Counted from the stretch's first letter, positions 1 through 9,796 are shown. The stretch is 64,000 nt of DNA from Massilia sp. R2A-15 (GCF_030704305.1 NZ_CP131935.1:4092001-4156000), one strand, 5' to 3'. Notes: generated by a model not told the origin, from the sequence alone. Numbers and translations are program-made.

Positions 1-10
1 CCGACGCCTG

Positions 11-1582
11 ATGGATCGCGCGCGTCGCATTTTCCTGCTCAATGCGGCGCAGCTGGCCGCTTTTGCGGCAGTGGGCGGCGTCGCGTGCGCGCGCGCCGAG
101 GGATCCGCTTATCCGTTCAGCCTTGGCGTCGCATCCGGCTCGCCGCTGCCCGACTCGGTGATACTGTGGACACGCATCCTGGCCGACCCGCTCAATGCCG
201 CGGCAACCGCGCCGGTGGCGCTGTCCGTGCGATGGGAAGTGGCAGAGGACGAGGGCTTCCGGCGCATCGCCGCGAAGGGCACCGCTGCGGCCGTGCCGGA
301 ACTGGCGCACAGCGTTCACGTCGACGTGACCGGGCTGGCGCCGGCCCGCTGGTACTGGTACCGCTTCATGCTGGGCGACGCGGTCAGCCCGGTCGGGCGC
401 ACGCGCACCGCGCCGGCGCCTGACGCGATGCCTTCGATGCTCAAGCTGGCGGTCGCGTCGTGCCAGCACTGGGAATTCGGCAGCTACGGGGCGCACCGGC
501 AGATCGCGTCGGCCGCGCCCGACCTGGTGGCCTTCCTGGGCGACTACATCTACGAGTGGGGTCCGTATCACCTGAAGCATCCGGAGAAGGCGAGGCGCAC
601 CAACGAGTCGTTCACGCTGGCCGATTACCGTGCCCGCTACGCGCAGTACAAGAGCGATCCGGACCTGCAGGCCGCGCACCATGCGGCGCCCTGGATCGTC
701 ACGTGGGACGATCACGAAGTCGAAAACGACTACGCCAACGACCACGACCTGCACCTGTCGGCCGATTTCATGGCGCGCCGCGCGGCGGCCTACCAGGCGT
801 TCTACGAGCACATGCCGATCCGCCTGGCGTCGCCGGGGCAGACGGATTATGCAAAATTTCGCATATTCCAGCGCTTCGACTGGGGCCGGCTGGCGCGCTT
901 CCACGTGCTCGACGACCGCCAGTACCGCGCCTATCACGCCTGCAGGGACGTGCCGGCGGGCCGCTCAGGATCGGTGAAGCGGCGCGACTGCGCGGAGCTG
1001 CGCGACCCGAACCGCTCTATGCTGGGCGGCGAACAGGAAGCGTGGCTGGCGGCCGGGCTGGACTCCTCGCCGGCGCGCTGGAACATCATCGCGCAGCAGA
1101 CGCTGATGGCGCAATCGACGCAGACCAAAATCGTCACGCCGGACGACGGCCGCTTCTGGACCGATGGCTGGGATGGCTATCCGGTGGCGCGCGAGCGGCT
1201 GTTCGGCGCGCTGGCCAAAAGCGGCGCGGCCAATCCGCTGGTGATCTCGGGCGACGTGCACACTTTCTATGCGACGGAGCTGCGCAGCGATTTCTACAAG
1301 CCGGTGTCCAGCGCGAATCCGGTGCTGGCGACGGAGTTCTGCGGGACGTCGGTGACATCGGGCGGTCGGCCGCAGCAGCGCACGCTCGAATACGTCGACA
1401 TGAACCCGCACATCAAGTACGGGCGCAGCGACAAGCGGGGGTTCATGCTGATGGCGGTGACGCCGGAGAAGACCACCACGCATTTCGTGGCGCTTGATGA
1501 TGTGCGCGATGCGGCGACCACGACGCAGACGCTGGCCAGTTTCGTTGTGCAGGCGGGACGGGCGGGACTGACGGCGGCGTGA
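11..1582 (+). CDS. phoD: PhoD-like alkaline phosphatase / phosphodiesterase
   Basis: A 523-residue secreted phosphoesterase of the PhoD family, expected to release phosphate from organic phosphomonoesters or diesters outside the cytoplasm. The N-terminus carries a twin-arginine (Tat) type signal: RR followed by IFLL at about residues 5-10, a hydrophobic stretch, and an ARA cleavage-like site near residue 29. Metal-binding PhoD motifs are visible: ASCQHWE, FLGDYIYEW, WDDHEVENDY and a C-terminal SGDVHTF. An N-terminal PhoD beta-sandwich domain precedes the catalytic domain. Length is normal for the family. Only 10 bases precede the ATG here, so any operon partner upstream is out of view. It is convergent with the acyl-CoA ligase gene on its right, with a palindromic repeat between them. 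The symbol is by family, not by proven orthology. Confidence 0.9.
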   Translation: MDRARRIFLLNAAQLAAFAAVGGVACARAEGSAYPFSLGVASGSPLPDSVILWTRILADPLNAAATAPVALSVRWEVAEDEGFRRIAAKGTAAAVPELAHSVHVDVTGLAPARWYWYRFMLGDAVSPVGRTRTAPAPDAMPSMLKLAVASCQHWEFGSYGAHRQIASAAPDLVAFLGDYIYEWGPYHLKHPEKARRTNESFTLADYRARYAQYKSDPDLQAAHHAAPWIVTWDDHEVENDYANDHDLHLSADFMARRAAAYQAFYEHMPIRLASPGQTDYAKFRIFQRFDWGRLARFHVLDDRQYRAYHACRDVPAGRSGSVKRRDCAELRDPNRSMLGGEQEAWLAAGLDSSPARWNIIAQQTLMAQSTQTKIVTPDDGRFWTDGWDGYPVARERLFGALAKSGAANPLVISGDVHTFYATELRSDFYKPVSSANPVLATEFCGTSVTSGGRPQQRTLEYVDMNPHIKYGRSDKRGFMLMAVTPEKTTTHFVALDDVRDAATTTQTLASFVVQAGRAGLTAA

Positions 1583-1587
1583 AAAAT

Positions 1588-1615
1588 GGGGTCAGGTCGC
1601 GCAGGACCTGACCCC
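1588..1615. repeat. REP-like palindrome (family A)
   Basis: A perfect 11-bp inverted repeat (GGGGTCAGGTC, 6-base loop, GACCTGACCCC) fills the gap between two convergent genes. It could act as a bidirectional hairpin terminator, although neither side has a long T-run. It is one of at least 14 related copies in the window. Confidence 0.85.
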
Positions 1616-1623
1616 AACCCCCA

Positions 1624-3303
1624 TCATGCGGGAGCGGTGTCGCGCAGTTCGCGGCGCAGGATCTTGCCGACGTTGGTCTTCGGCAGGTCGTCGCGGAATT
1701 CGACGTACTTCGGCTTCTTGTACGCGGTCAGCTGCTCCTTGCAGAACCCGAGCACCTGTTCCTTCGTCAACGACGGATCGCTGCGCACAATGAACAGCTT
1801 GACCGCCTCGCCGGTCGCCGTGTCCGGCACGCCGACGCATGCGCACTCGCGCACACCCGGAATCCCCGACACCACCGCCTCGATCTCGTTCGGATAGACG
1901 TTGAAACCGGACACCAGGATCATGTCCTTCTTGCGGTCGACGATGCGGGTGCTGCCCTTCGCATCCATCACGCCGATGTCGCCGGTCTTGAAGAAGCCGT
2001 CCGGCGTCATCGCCTTCATCGTTTCGTCCGGCCGGTTCCAGTAGCCCGCCATCACCTGCGGGCCGCGGATCGCGATCTCGCCGCGCTCGCCCAGCGGCAC
2101 AGGCTTGCCATCGTCGTCGAGGATCTGCACTTCGGTCGACGGCAGCGGCAAGCCGATAGTGCCGGAGAACTCGTGGATGTCGCAGCGATTGGCGGTGGCC
2201 ACCGGCGAGGTTTCGGACAAGCCGTAGCCTTCGATAATAGGCGTGCCGGTAACCTTGAGCCACTTGTCGGCCACCGCCTGCTGCACCGCCATGCCGCCGC
2301 CGTTGCAGACGCGATAGCTGGAGAAGTCGAGCTTCGCGAAGTCCGGGTTGTTCAGCAGGCCGTTGTACAGCGTGTTCACGGCCGGGAAGATGTTGATGCG
2401 GTACTTGGCCAGCTCCTTGACGAAGCCCGCCATGTCGCGCGGATTCGGGATCAGCACGTTCATGCCGCCCAGGCGCACCGCCATCAGCGCGCACACCGTC
2501 AGCGCGTAGATGTGATACAGCGGCAGCGCGCACACGAACTGCAGCTGGTCGCCGGCCGGCAGCGTGGACAGCGTGGGCTTGAGCCAGGCCTCGTTCTGCA
2601 GCACGTTGGCGATCACATTCCGGTGCAGCAGCACGGCGCCCTTCGAAACGCCGGTGGTGCCGCCGGTGTACTGCAGGAAGGCGATGTCGTCGTGCGTGAT
2701 CGTCACCGGCGCGAGCGTCATGCGCGCGCCTTCGGCCATCATGCGGTTGAACCTGATCGCTCCCGACAGCGAATACGCCGGCACCAGTTTCTTCACCTTG
2801 CGCACCACCAGGTTGACGATCGTGCCCTTGAGCGCGCCGAGCATGTCGCCCATGCTGGCGACGATGACGTGCTTGACCGGCGTCTTCGCGATGACCTGCT
2901 CCACCGTGGTGGCGAAGTTCTCGAGCACGATGATCGCCTCGGCGCCGGAATCGATCAGCTGGTGCTGCAGCTCGCGCGGCGTGTACAGCGGATTGACGTT
3001 GACGATCACGTAGCCCGCGCGCAGCGCCGCGGCCATCGCCACCGGATACTGGAGCACGTTGGGCATCATGATCGCCACGCGCGCGCCCTGCTTCAGTCCC
3101 TTCGACTGCAGCCAGGCGCCCATCTGGCTCGACATGCGGTCAAGCTGGGCGTAGGTGATCGACTTGTCCATGCACGCGAAGGCCTTGCGATCGGCGTACT
3201 TGCGGAAGGCCTCCTCCAGCATGTGCGTGAGCGAGCGATACTGCGAACAGTCGATCTCCGCCGGCACGCCGGGCTGATACGACTCGATCCAAAACTTGTC
3301 CAT
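1624..3303 (-). CDS. fadD: Long-chain fatty acid-CoA ligase, copy 1
   Basis: A 559-residue adenylate-forming enzyme that activates long-chain fatty acids to acyl-CoA for beta-oxidation or lipid recycling, probably at the inner membrane face. The AMP-binding P-loop YTGGTTGVSKG and the GYGLSETSP motif are clear. The C-terminal domain has the KDMILVSGFNVYPNEIE hinge region and a conserved lysine in KTNVGKILRREL. The start chosen is MDKFWIESYQPG, because it aligns with the neighbouring paralogue and has GAGG about 8 bases upstream; a longer frame to 3360 is unlikely. It lies just downstream of a second ligase on the same strand, with about 190 bases and a repeat element between. The two proteins align along their whole length, suggesting an old tandem duplication as in other proteobacterial fadD1-fadD2 pairs. 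Confidence 0.93.
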   Translation of the reverse strand: MDKFWIESYQPGVPAEIDCSQYRSLTHMLEEAFRKYADRKAFACMDKSITYAQLDRMSSQMGAWLQSKGLKQGARVAIMMPNVLQYPVAMAAALRAGYVIVNVNPLYTPRELQHQLIDSGAEAIIVLENFATTVEQVIAKTPVKHVIVASMGDMLGALKGTIVNLVVRKVKKLVPAYSLSGAIRFNRMMAEGARMTLAPVTITHDDIAFLQYTGGTTGVSKGAVLLHRNVIANVLQNEAWLKPTLSTLPAGDQLQFVCALPLYHIYALTVCALMAVRLGGMNVLIPNPRDMAGFVKELAKYRINIFPAVNTLYNGLLNNPDFAKLDFSSYRVCNGGGMAVQQAVADKWLKVTGTPIIEGYGLSETSPVATANRCDIHEFSGTIGLPLPSTEVQILDDDGKPVPLGERGEIAIRGPQVMAGYWNRPDETMKAMTPDGFFKTGDIGVMDAKGSTRIVDRKKDMILVSGFNVYPNEIEAVVSGIPGVRECACVGVPDTATGEAVKLFIVRSDPSLTKEQVLGFCKEQLTAYKKPKYVEFRDDLPKTNVGKILRRELRDTAPA

Positions 3304-3368
3304 CCCATACCTCATATTCGATAATAAAAAAGCACGGCGACGCGCATGATCGCGGGCCAAAAAAAATA

Positions 3369-3453
3369 TCGTACCTGCGAAGGCTGGTACCGATACTGAG
3401 GCCGCATAACCTCCGGCACACTCAGCATGGATACCTGCCTGCGCAGGTACGAC
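3369..3453. repeat. Inverted-repeat element (family B)
   Basis: An approximately 85-bp element has two imperfect 30-base arms. The left arm begins TCGTACCTGCGAAGGC and the right arm ends in its near complement, around a loop of about 20 bases. It sits between the two fadD genes. A similar element lies at 51054..51138. It looks like a small non-coding intergenic repeat of the REP-doublet or MITE type. Confidence 0.65.
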
Positions 3454-3490
3454 GGTCTTTGAGCCAGCGAACGTTCCCGCGCGTCTGCCG

Positions 3491-5173
3491 CTAAGCCGCC
3501 TGCTTCTCGTCGCGCAGCATGCGCCGCAGGATCTTCCCGACGTTCGTCTTCGGCAGCTCGGTGCGGAACTCGATGTACTTCGGCTTCTTGTAGCCGGTGA
3601 GTTCGCGCTTGCAGTAGTCCATCAGCTGTTCGGCCGTCAGGCTCGGATCCTTGCGCACCACGAAGACCTTGACCGCTTCGCCCGAATTCGCGTCCGGCAC
3701 GCCGATCACCGCGCATTCGAGCACGCCCGGGTGTGCCGCGATCACGCCTTCGAGCTCGTTCGGGTAGACGTTAAAGCCCGACACCAGGATCATGTCCTTC
3801 TTGCGGTCGACGATCTTCACGTAGCCATCCGCGTCCATGATGCCGACGTCGCCCGATTTGAAGAAGCCGTCGGGCGTCATGACCCTGGCCGTTTCGGCCG
3901 GATGGTTCCAGTAGCCGGCCATGACCTGCGGGCCGCGAATGGCGATCTCGCCGCGTTCGCCCAGCGCCACCGGCACGCCGTCGTCGTCGAGGATGGCGAT
4001 GTCGGTCGATGGCACCGGCAGGCCGATCGTGCCCGTAAAGCCTTCCGTGTCGGCGCGGTTGCAGGTGGCCACCGGCGAAGTCTCCGACAGGCCGTAGCCT
4101 TCGATGATGCTCACTCCGGTAATCGCGCGCCACTTGTCGTTGACGGCCTGCTGCACCGCCATGCCGCCGCCGTTGCAGATCTTCAGGGCGGAGAAATCGA
4201 CGGCGCCGAAATCGGGATGGTTGATCAGCGCGTTGTACAGCGTATTCACCGCCGGCAGCATGTTGACCTGGTACTTGCGCAGCTCCTTGATGAAGCCGCC
4301 GATGTCGCGCGGGTTCGGGATCAGGAGGTTCATCGCCCCGACGCGCATGCCCCACATGGCGCAGGCAGTCAGCGCGAAGATGTGATACAGCGGCAGCGCG
4401 CAGACGATGGTGATCTGCTCGACCACGGGCGCCTTGTTCAGGGCTGGCATCGACCAGGCCTCGGACTGCAGCACGTTGGCGATCACGTTGCGATGGGTGA
4501 GCGTGGCGCCTTTCGACAGGCCGGTGGTGCCGCCGGTGTACTGGAGGAAGGCCACGTCCTGCGGCGTCGTCTCGACCGGCGCGAAGCTCATGCGCGCGCC
4601 TTGCGACAGCATGTCCTTGAACGTCACCGCATTCGGCAGCGAGAATTCGGGCACCATCTTCTTCACGTTGCGCACCACGAAGTTGACCAGCATGCCCTTC
4701 ACGGCGCCGAGCATCTCGCCCATGCTGGCGACGACGATGTGCTTGACCCCTGTTCGCGGCAGCACCTGCTGCAGCGTGGTGGCGAAGTTCTCCAGCACGA
4801 TGATCGCCTCGCTGCCGGAGTCGGTCAGCTGGTGTTCCAGTTCGCGCGGGGTGTACAGCGGATTGACGTTGACCACGGTGTAGCCGGCGCGCAGGATCGC
4901 GGCGATCGCGATCGGATACTGCAGCACGTTGGGCATCATGACGGCGACGCGCGCGCCCTTTTTCATGCCGCGGCTTTGCAGCCAGGCGGCGGCGCGGCGC
5001 GAACAGGCGTCGAGTTCTTTGTAAGTGAGGAACTTGTCCATGCAGACGTAGGCGTTACGGTCCGCGAACTTGGTGAACGATTCGTCAAGCAGCTGGACCA
5101 GCGAGCGGTATTGGTCGGGATCGATCTCCGCCGGAACGCCTTCCGGGTAGGACTTCAGCCAAAATTTATCCAT
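3491..5173 (-). CDS. fadD: Long-chain fatty acid-CoA ligase, copy 2
   Basis: A 560-residue paralogue of the adjacent ligase with the same architecture: AMP-binding P-loop YTGGTTGLSKG, adenine-binding GYGLSETSP, and the C-terminal lid with KTNVGKILRRML. It is predicted to form acyl-CoA from long-chain fatty acids with ATP. The start MDKFWLKSYPEG matches that of the other copy. It is the upstream gene of the pair, so the promoter probably lies in 5174-5335. That gap separates it from a gene on the same strand, and I see no other feature there. The substrate split between the two ligases cannot be read from sequence. Confidence 0.93.
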   Translation of the reverse strand: MDKFWLKSYPEGVPAEIDPDQYRSLVQLLDESFTKFADRNAYVCMDKFLTYKELDACSRRAAAWLQSRGMKKGARVAVMMPNVLQYPIAIAAILRAGYTVVNVNPLYTPRELEHQLTDSGSEAIIVLENFATTLQQVLPRTGVKHIVVASMGEMLGAVKGMLVNFVVRNVKKMVPEFSLPNAVTFKDMLSQGARMSFAPVETTPQDVAFLQYTGGTTGLSKGATLTHRNVIANVLQSEAWSMPALNKAPVVEQITIVCALPLYHIFALTACAMWGMRVGAMNLLIPNPRDIGGFIKELRKYQVNMLPAVNTLYNALINHPDFGAVDFSALKICNGGGMAVQQAVNDKWRAITGVSIIEGYGLSETSPVATCNRADTEGFTGTIGLPVPSTDIAILDDDGVPVALGERGEIAIRGPQVMAGYWNHPAETARVMTPDGFFKSGDVGIMDADGYVKIVDRKKDMILVSGFNVYPNELEGVIAAHPGVLECAVIGVPDANSGEAVKVFVVRKDPSLTAEQLMDYCKRELTGYKKPKYIEFRTELPKTNVGKILRRMLRDEKQAA

Positions 5174-5335
5174 CTCACGTCCCTCGTCTCTGTAATTATC
5201 GTGATGGACGCCGTTCGAGCGGCGCCTCGCAAGTGCTCGATACGATGCTATCGGGCGGCGCGGCCGATAGCAAGCGGTTTTGCTGTTATTCGAGCAAGCA
5301 TTCTAACGGGCACGGGTGCTGCAATGCAGCATGGA

Positions 5336-6376
5336 TCAGGTCGCGGACAGCTGCTTGAGGCGGCGATGCCGCTCCTCGCGCTCGAGGTCGGCGATGCGGC
5401 GCACGGCCGTGTAGAAGCCGGTGAAGCTGTGCTCGCGCTCGAGCAGCGCGCGAAACGCCGGCACGAAGTCGTTGTAGGTGGCGATGGCGGCCAGGTGCGC
5501 GTTCGACAGCGGCTCGGCGAAGAAGCGGTCGTAGCCGGCGTAGCCGCCCCAACTCGACTTGAGCGCCGCGTAATCGTCCTGCAGCTGGCGGAACAGCCGC
5601 GCTTTTTCGGCGCGCTTGACGGCGTCGCTCTCTGAGGATTTGTAGTTGCGCTCGAGCGCGCGACGGCACTTGAGCAGCAGCGCCAGGAATTCCTGCTTGC
5701 GCTCGGTGTAGCGGACGAAGTTCTCGCGCATCTTCGGATTGCCGAACTGCTGCAGCCAGCGCTCGACGCCGGCCTCCTCGACCGCGCTGGCAAACGATTC
5801 GTTGAACTGCGAGTCGCCGGGCACGTACACCACCTGGTGCGCCAGCTCGTGGAAAATCAGGCGCGCCAGTTCGGCGTCGGGATAATTGATGAAGGTGGAA
5901 ATCAGCGGATCGTTGAACCAGCCGAGCGTGGAATACGCGGTGACGCCGCCCACCTGCACGTCGTTGCCCGCGGCGCGCAGTTCGTCGGCGTAGGCCTGTG
6001 CATCCTCCTTGCCGTAGTAGCCGCGATAGTTCACGCAGCCGGCCACCGGGAAGCACCATTGCAGCGGCTTGAGCGACAGTTCCGGCGTGGCGACCACGTT
6101 CCACACGACGAACGGGCGCTTGAGCGCGGTGTAGTTCTTGTAGCTCATGTTGTCGGGCAGGCCAAGCTGCTGCACCGCGAAGCGGCGGATCTGGCGCGCC
6201 GTCTCCAGGCGCACGCGCAGCTTTGGCGAGGTGCCCGGATCCTGCATCCAGTCGTCGATCGAGCGCGATTCGGACAGCAGCGAGATCTGGCCCTTCGCGG
6301 CCTGTGAATAGTAGCCGACGGTCGAGCAGCCAGCGAGCAGGCCGGCGGCGATTATTCCGAAGGCCAGCCGCTTCAT
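5336..6376 (-). CDS. Lipoprotein zinc aminopeptidase-like protein
   Basis: A 346-residue protein that looks like the predicted aminopeptidase family of betaproteobacteria (Pfam Aminopep type). A lipoprotein signal ends in LLAGC with the lipid-bearing cysteine at residue 17. An HELAHQ zincin motif (HExxH) lies within LARLIFHELAHQVVYVPG, followed by a downstream glutamate in NESFASAVEEAG that could be the third zinc ligand. A longer reading frame extends upstream to 6838, but the ATG at 6376 gives the signal peptide. Its ATG overlaps the stop of the upstream molybdopterin oxidoreductase as ATGA, so the two are translationally coupled. Substrate is unknown. Confidence 0.85.
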   Translation of the reverse strand: MKRLAFGIIAAGLLAGCSTVGYYSQAAKGQISLLSESRSIDDWMQDPGTSPKLRVRLETARQIRRFAVQQLGLPDNMSYKNYTALKRPFVVWNVVATPELSLKPLQWCFPVAGCVNYRGYYGKEDAQAYADELRAAGNDVQVGGVTAYSTLGWFNDPLISTFINYPDAELARLIFHELAHQVVYVPGDSQFNESFASAVEEAGVERWLQQFGNPKMRENFVRYTERKQEFLALLLKCRRALERNYKSSESDAVKRAEKARLFRQLQDDYAALKSSWGGYAGYDRFFAEPLSNAHLAAIATYNDFVPAFRALLEREHSFTGFYTAVRRIADLEREERHRRLKQLSAT

Positions 6377-8445
6377 GCTTTCTCCACCTCGACCAGCGTG
6401 TCGTAGAACGTGGGCGCGCGCCCCATGTCGGTCAGGCGCTGGCTGGTCACTTCGTTGGCGTTCTTGCCGTCGCTGCCGAGCTTTTTCCACCACACCGACA
6501 GGCCGACCACCAGGCCGGGGCGGGCCTTCGCCGTCACGCGCGCCTTCGCGACGAAGGAGCCGCGGTCGTTGAAGATGCGGACCATGTCGCCATCCTGGAT
6601 GCCGCGCGCCGCGCTGTCGTCCGGGTGGATGTCGAGGTGAGGTTCGCCCTCGCCGCCGCGCAGGCTCTTGACGTTGACGAACGTCGAGTTGAGGAAGTTG
6701 CGCGCTGGCGGCGAGATCATCGCCAGCGGGTATTTGCGCGCCAGCTCCGGATTGGACGCGGCCGATTCGTACGGCGGCGTGTAGGCCGGCAGCGGATCGT
6801 GACCGTCGGCCAGCATCGCGCTGGAATAGAACTCGCACTTGCCCGACGGGGTCGGGAAGCCGCCGTTGGCGAACGGCGCGTCGGGCATGTTGAGCTTTTG
6901 CCAGCCGCGCTGCTTGAGCGAATCCCAGTCGAAGTGCACCGCGCGCGCGTCGCGCGAATCGAAGGCCTTGGCCGCGAGCTGGTGGTCGTCCTCGCTGAAG
7001 CAGGGATCGTCGAAGCCCATGCGCGCGGCCAGCAGGCGGAAGATCTCGGTGTTCGGCTTGGCCTCGCCCATCGGCGCGATCGCCGCGTTATTGGCCATCA
7101 TGTACAGGTGGCCGTAGGCGAGGTGCGCGTCGACATGTTCCAGCTGCGTGGTGGCCGGCAGAAGGATGTCGGCGTAGTCGGCGCTGTCGGTCTGGAAGTG
7201 TTCGAGCACCACGGTGAACAGGTCCTCGCGCAGGAAGCCGCGCATCACCTTGTCCGAATCGGGCGCGATCGCCAGCGGGTTGGCGTTGTAGACGATGACC
7301 GCTTCGACCTTGGGGCCGAACGAGGGCGACGCTTCGCGCAGCAGGTCGTCGCCGATGGTGGTCATGTTGATGGTGCGGACCGGCGTCTTGCGCAGTTCGG
7401 GCAGTTGCAGCGCGACGCGGTTGGCCGGGAAGGAGCCCGACGACGACAGCTGGATGCCGCCAGCCGCGTGGCGCCAGGCGCCCACCAGCGCCGGCAGGCA
7501 GGCGATCGTGCGCACCGACATGCCGCCGCCGGCCACGCGCTGCACGCCGTAGTTGACGCGGATCGCGACCGGCTCGCCGCGCCTGGCCATCTGGCCGTAC
7601 TCGCGCGCCAGGCCGACCACTTCTTCGGCGGTGATGCCGCAGGTCTCGGCGGCGCGCTCCGGCGTCCATTCCGCCGCGCGCGCCTTGAGCTGCTCGAAGC
7701 CGAGCGTGTGTTGTGCGATGTAGTCGTCGTCGAGCAGGTTCTCGGCGATCAGCACGTGCATCATGCCGAGCGCCAGCGCGGCGTCGGTGCCGGGCAGCAG
7801 GCCGATGTGCTGGTGGCACTTCTCTGCCGTCAGCGAGCGGTACGGGTCGATCGCGATCAGCTTGGCGCCGCGCCGCTTGGCTTCCTGCGCGCGGGTCCAG
7901 AAGTGCAGGTTGGAGGCGATCGGATTGCCGCCCCAGATGATGATCAGCTTCGCATCCTGGAACTGTTCGAGGTCGGTGCCGATCGAGGCGCCGATGGTGT
8001 ACTTGTAGCCGGTGGCGCCGGCCATCGCGCAGATCGTGCGGTCCAGCGCGGAGGCGCCGAGCTGGTTGAAGAAGCGCGCCGACATCGACTCGCCCTGCAC
8101 CAACCCCATCGTGCCGCAGTAGCTGTAGGGGAGGATGGCCTGCGGCGCGCGGGCCGCGATCTCTTTCAGGCGCGCCGCGATTTCATCGAGCGCCTCGTCC
8201 CAGCTGATGCGCTCGAACCTGCCCTCGCCTTTCTTGCCCACGCGGCGCATCGGGTGCAGCAGGCGCTCGGGGTGATAGGTGCGTTCGGCGTAGCGCGACA
8301 CCTTGGTGCACAGCACGCCGGCGGTGGTCGGGTGGTCGGGATCGCCCTTCACTTCGGTGGCGACGCCGTCCTCCACGGTGATGAGCAGGGCGCAGGTGTC
8401 GGGGCAGTCATGCGGGCAGGTCGCGCGCACTTGTCGGATGGTCAT
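6373..8445 (-). CDS. Molybdopterin-dependent oxidoreductase with [4Fe-4S]
   Basis: A 690-residue enzyme of the DMSO reductase superfamily. The N-terminus has the iron-sulfur ligand pattern C10-x3-C14-x3-C18-x27-C46 (CPHDCPDTC then VLC), followed by the usual molybdopterin oxidoreductase domain and a C-terminal dinucleotide-binding domain (residues about 570-690, with DGDMVRIFNDRG). There is no twin-arginine signal, so it is probably cytoplasmic. The start is MTIRQVRATCPHDC; an upstream extension to 8532 does not look coding. Its substrate is not evident: assimilatory nitrate reductase, formate dehydrogenase-like and thiosulfate reductase-like enzymes share this layout. It is coupled by ATGA overlap to the lipoprotein peptidase downstream and is divergent from the M20 hydrolase. 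Confidence 0.88.
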   Translation of the reverse strand: MTIRQVRATCPHDCPDTCALLITVEDGVATEVKGDPDHPTTAGVLCTKVSRYAERTYHPERLLHPMRRVGKKGEGRFERISWDEALDEIAARLKEIAARAPQAILPYSYCGTMGLVQGESMSARFFNQLGASALDRTICAMAGATGYKYTIGASIGTDLEQFQDAKLIIIWGGNPIASNLHFWTRAQEAKRRGAKLIAIDPYRSLTAEKCHQHIGLLPGTDAALALGMMHVLIAENLLDDDYIAQHTLGFEQLKARAAEWTPERAAETCGITAEEVVGLAREYGQMARRGEPVAIRVNYGVQRVAGGGMSVRTIACLPALVGAWRHAAGGIQLSSSGSFPANRVALQLPELRKTPVRTINMTTIGDDLLREASPSFGPKVEAVIVYNANPLAIAPDSDKVMRGFLREDLFTVVLEHFQTDSADYADILLPATTQLEHVDAHLAYGHLYMMANNAAIAPMGEAKPNTEIFRLLAARMGFDDPCFSEDDHQLAAKAFDSRDARAVHFDWDSLKQRGWQKLNMPDAPFANGGFPTPSGKCEFYSSAMLADGHDPLPAYTPPYESAASNPELARKYPLAMISPPARNFLNSTFVNVKSLRGGEGEPHLDIHPDDSAARGIQDGDMVRIFNDRGSFVAKARVTAKARPGLVVGLSVWWKKLGSDGKNANEVTSQRLTDMGRAPTFYDTLVEVEKA

Positions 8446-8584
8446 CGGAGGGCTGGAAACGTGGATCGAAGCCCTTACTTTATACGATTTCCGCACAAGA
8501 AGAGTGCCCCTCGTCACAGGCTGGTCATCCAATGACGAGTAGGGCTACAATGGCATTAACAATCAGGCATCCCTGGAGACTCCG

Positions 8585-9778
8585 ATGAACCTTGTCGAAC
8601 CCATCATTGCGTTCCAGACGGAACTGCAGCAGATCCGGCGCGACCTGCACGCGCATCCTGAACTTTGCTACGAAGAACAGCGCACTTCCGACGTGGTAGC
8701 CGCGCGCCTGACCGAGTGGGGCATCCCGGTCGTGCGCGGGCTGGGCGTGACGGGCGTGGTCGGCATCATCAAGAACGGCAGCTCGCAGCGCGCGATCGGC
8801 CTGCGCGCCGACATGGACGCGCTGCCCATGCATGAAGTCAACAGCTTCGCGCACGCGTCGCGCCATGCCGGCAAGATGCACGCCTGCGGCCACGATGGCC
8901 ACGTCGCGATGCTGCTCGGCGCCGCGCACCACCTGGCCACGCACCGCAATTTCGACGGCACCGTCTACCTGATCTTCCAGCCGGCCGAGGAAGGCGGCGC
9001 CGGCGCGCGCAAGATGATCGACGACGGCCTGTTCGAGCAGTTCCCGATGGAAGCGGTGTACGGCATGCACAACTGGCCGGGCATGGAAGCGGGCACCTTC
9101 GGCGTCGTCGCCGGACCGATGATGGCGTCCTCCAACGAGTTCCGCGTGGTGGTCAAGGGCAAGGGCGCGCATGCCGCGCAGCCGCACAAGGGCGTCGACC
9201 CGGTGATGGTGGCGGTGCAAATCGCGCAGGCCTGGCAGACCATCATTTCGCGCGAGAAGAATCCGCTCGACACCGCCGTGCTGTCGATCACCCAGATCCA
9301 TTCGGGCAGCGCGACCAATGTGATTCCCGACGAGGCGGTGATGATCGGCACCGTGCGCACCTTCACCACCGAGGTGCTGGACCTGATCGAAACGCGCATG
9401 GAAGAGATCGCCAGGCACACGGCTGCGGCATCGCGCGCTACCGTCGAGTTCGGCTTCAAGCGCAACTATCCGCCGCTGGTGAATCATCCGGAGCAGACCG
9501 CGATTGCGATCGAGGCAATGAAAGCGGTGGCCGGCGCCGGCCGGGTCGATGTAAATGTCGAACCGACCATGGGCGCGGAGGATTTCGCTTTCATGCTGCA
9601 GGCCAAGCCAGGCTGCTATGTGTTCATCGGCAACGGTGAAGGCGCGCACCGCGAGGGCGGACACGGCCTGGGGCCATGCCAGCTGCATAACGCCAGCTAC
9701 GACTTCAACGATTCGCTGCTGCCGGTCGGCGCCAGCTACTGGGTGAAGCTGGTGGAGAAGAGTCTGCCGCCGGCTTAG
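8585..9778 (+). CDS. M20 family amidohydrolase (hippurate hydrolase-like)
   Basis: A 397-residue metallohydrolase of the M20/HipO group, which splits N-acyl or N-aroyl amino acids such as hippurate, or N-acetylated peptidoglycan and amino acid intermediates. Seen are the metal-binding motifs RADMDALPMHE, KMHACGHDGHVAMLLGAA and FQPAEEGGAGARKMIDDG, and the C-terminal GAEDFAFM with a final metal ligand. The lid or dimerisation domain occupies about residues 180-290. There is no signal peptide, so it is cytoplasmic. An ATG follows a GGAGA-like ribosome site at about 8574. It is divergent from the molybdopterin enzyme and ends before two repeat units. Confidence 0.9.
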   Translation: MNLVEPIIAFQTELQQIRRDLHAHPELCYEEQRTSDVVAARLTEWGIPVVRGLGVTGVVGIIKNGSSQRAIGLRADMDALPMHEVNSFAHASRHAGKMHACGHDGHVAMLLGAAHHLATHRNFDGTVYLIFQPAEEGGAGARKMIDDGLFEQFPMEAVYGMHNWPGMEAGTFGVVAGPMMASSNEFRVVVKGKGAHAAQPHKGVDPVMVAVQIAQAWQTIISREKNPLDTAVLSITQIHSGSATNVIPDEAVMIGTVRTFTTEVLDLIETRMEEIARHTAAASRATVEFGFKRNYPPLVNHPEQTAIAIEAMKAVAGAGRVDVNVEPTMGAEDFAFMLQAKPGCYVFIGNGEGAHREGGHGLGPCQLHNASYDFNDSLLPVGASYWVKLVEKSLPPA

Positions 9779-9796
9779 CCCGGCGCTCGCAGAATC

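Noticed and set aside
8446..8532. Longer N-terminus for the molybdopterin enzyme.
   Set aside because: Family members start a few residues before the first cluster cysteine, as with the chosen ATG.
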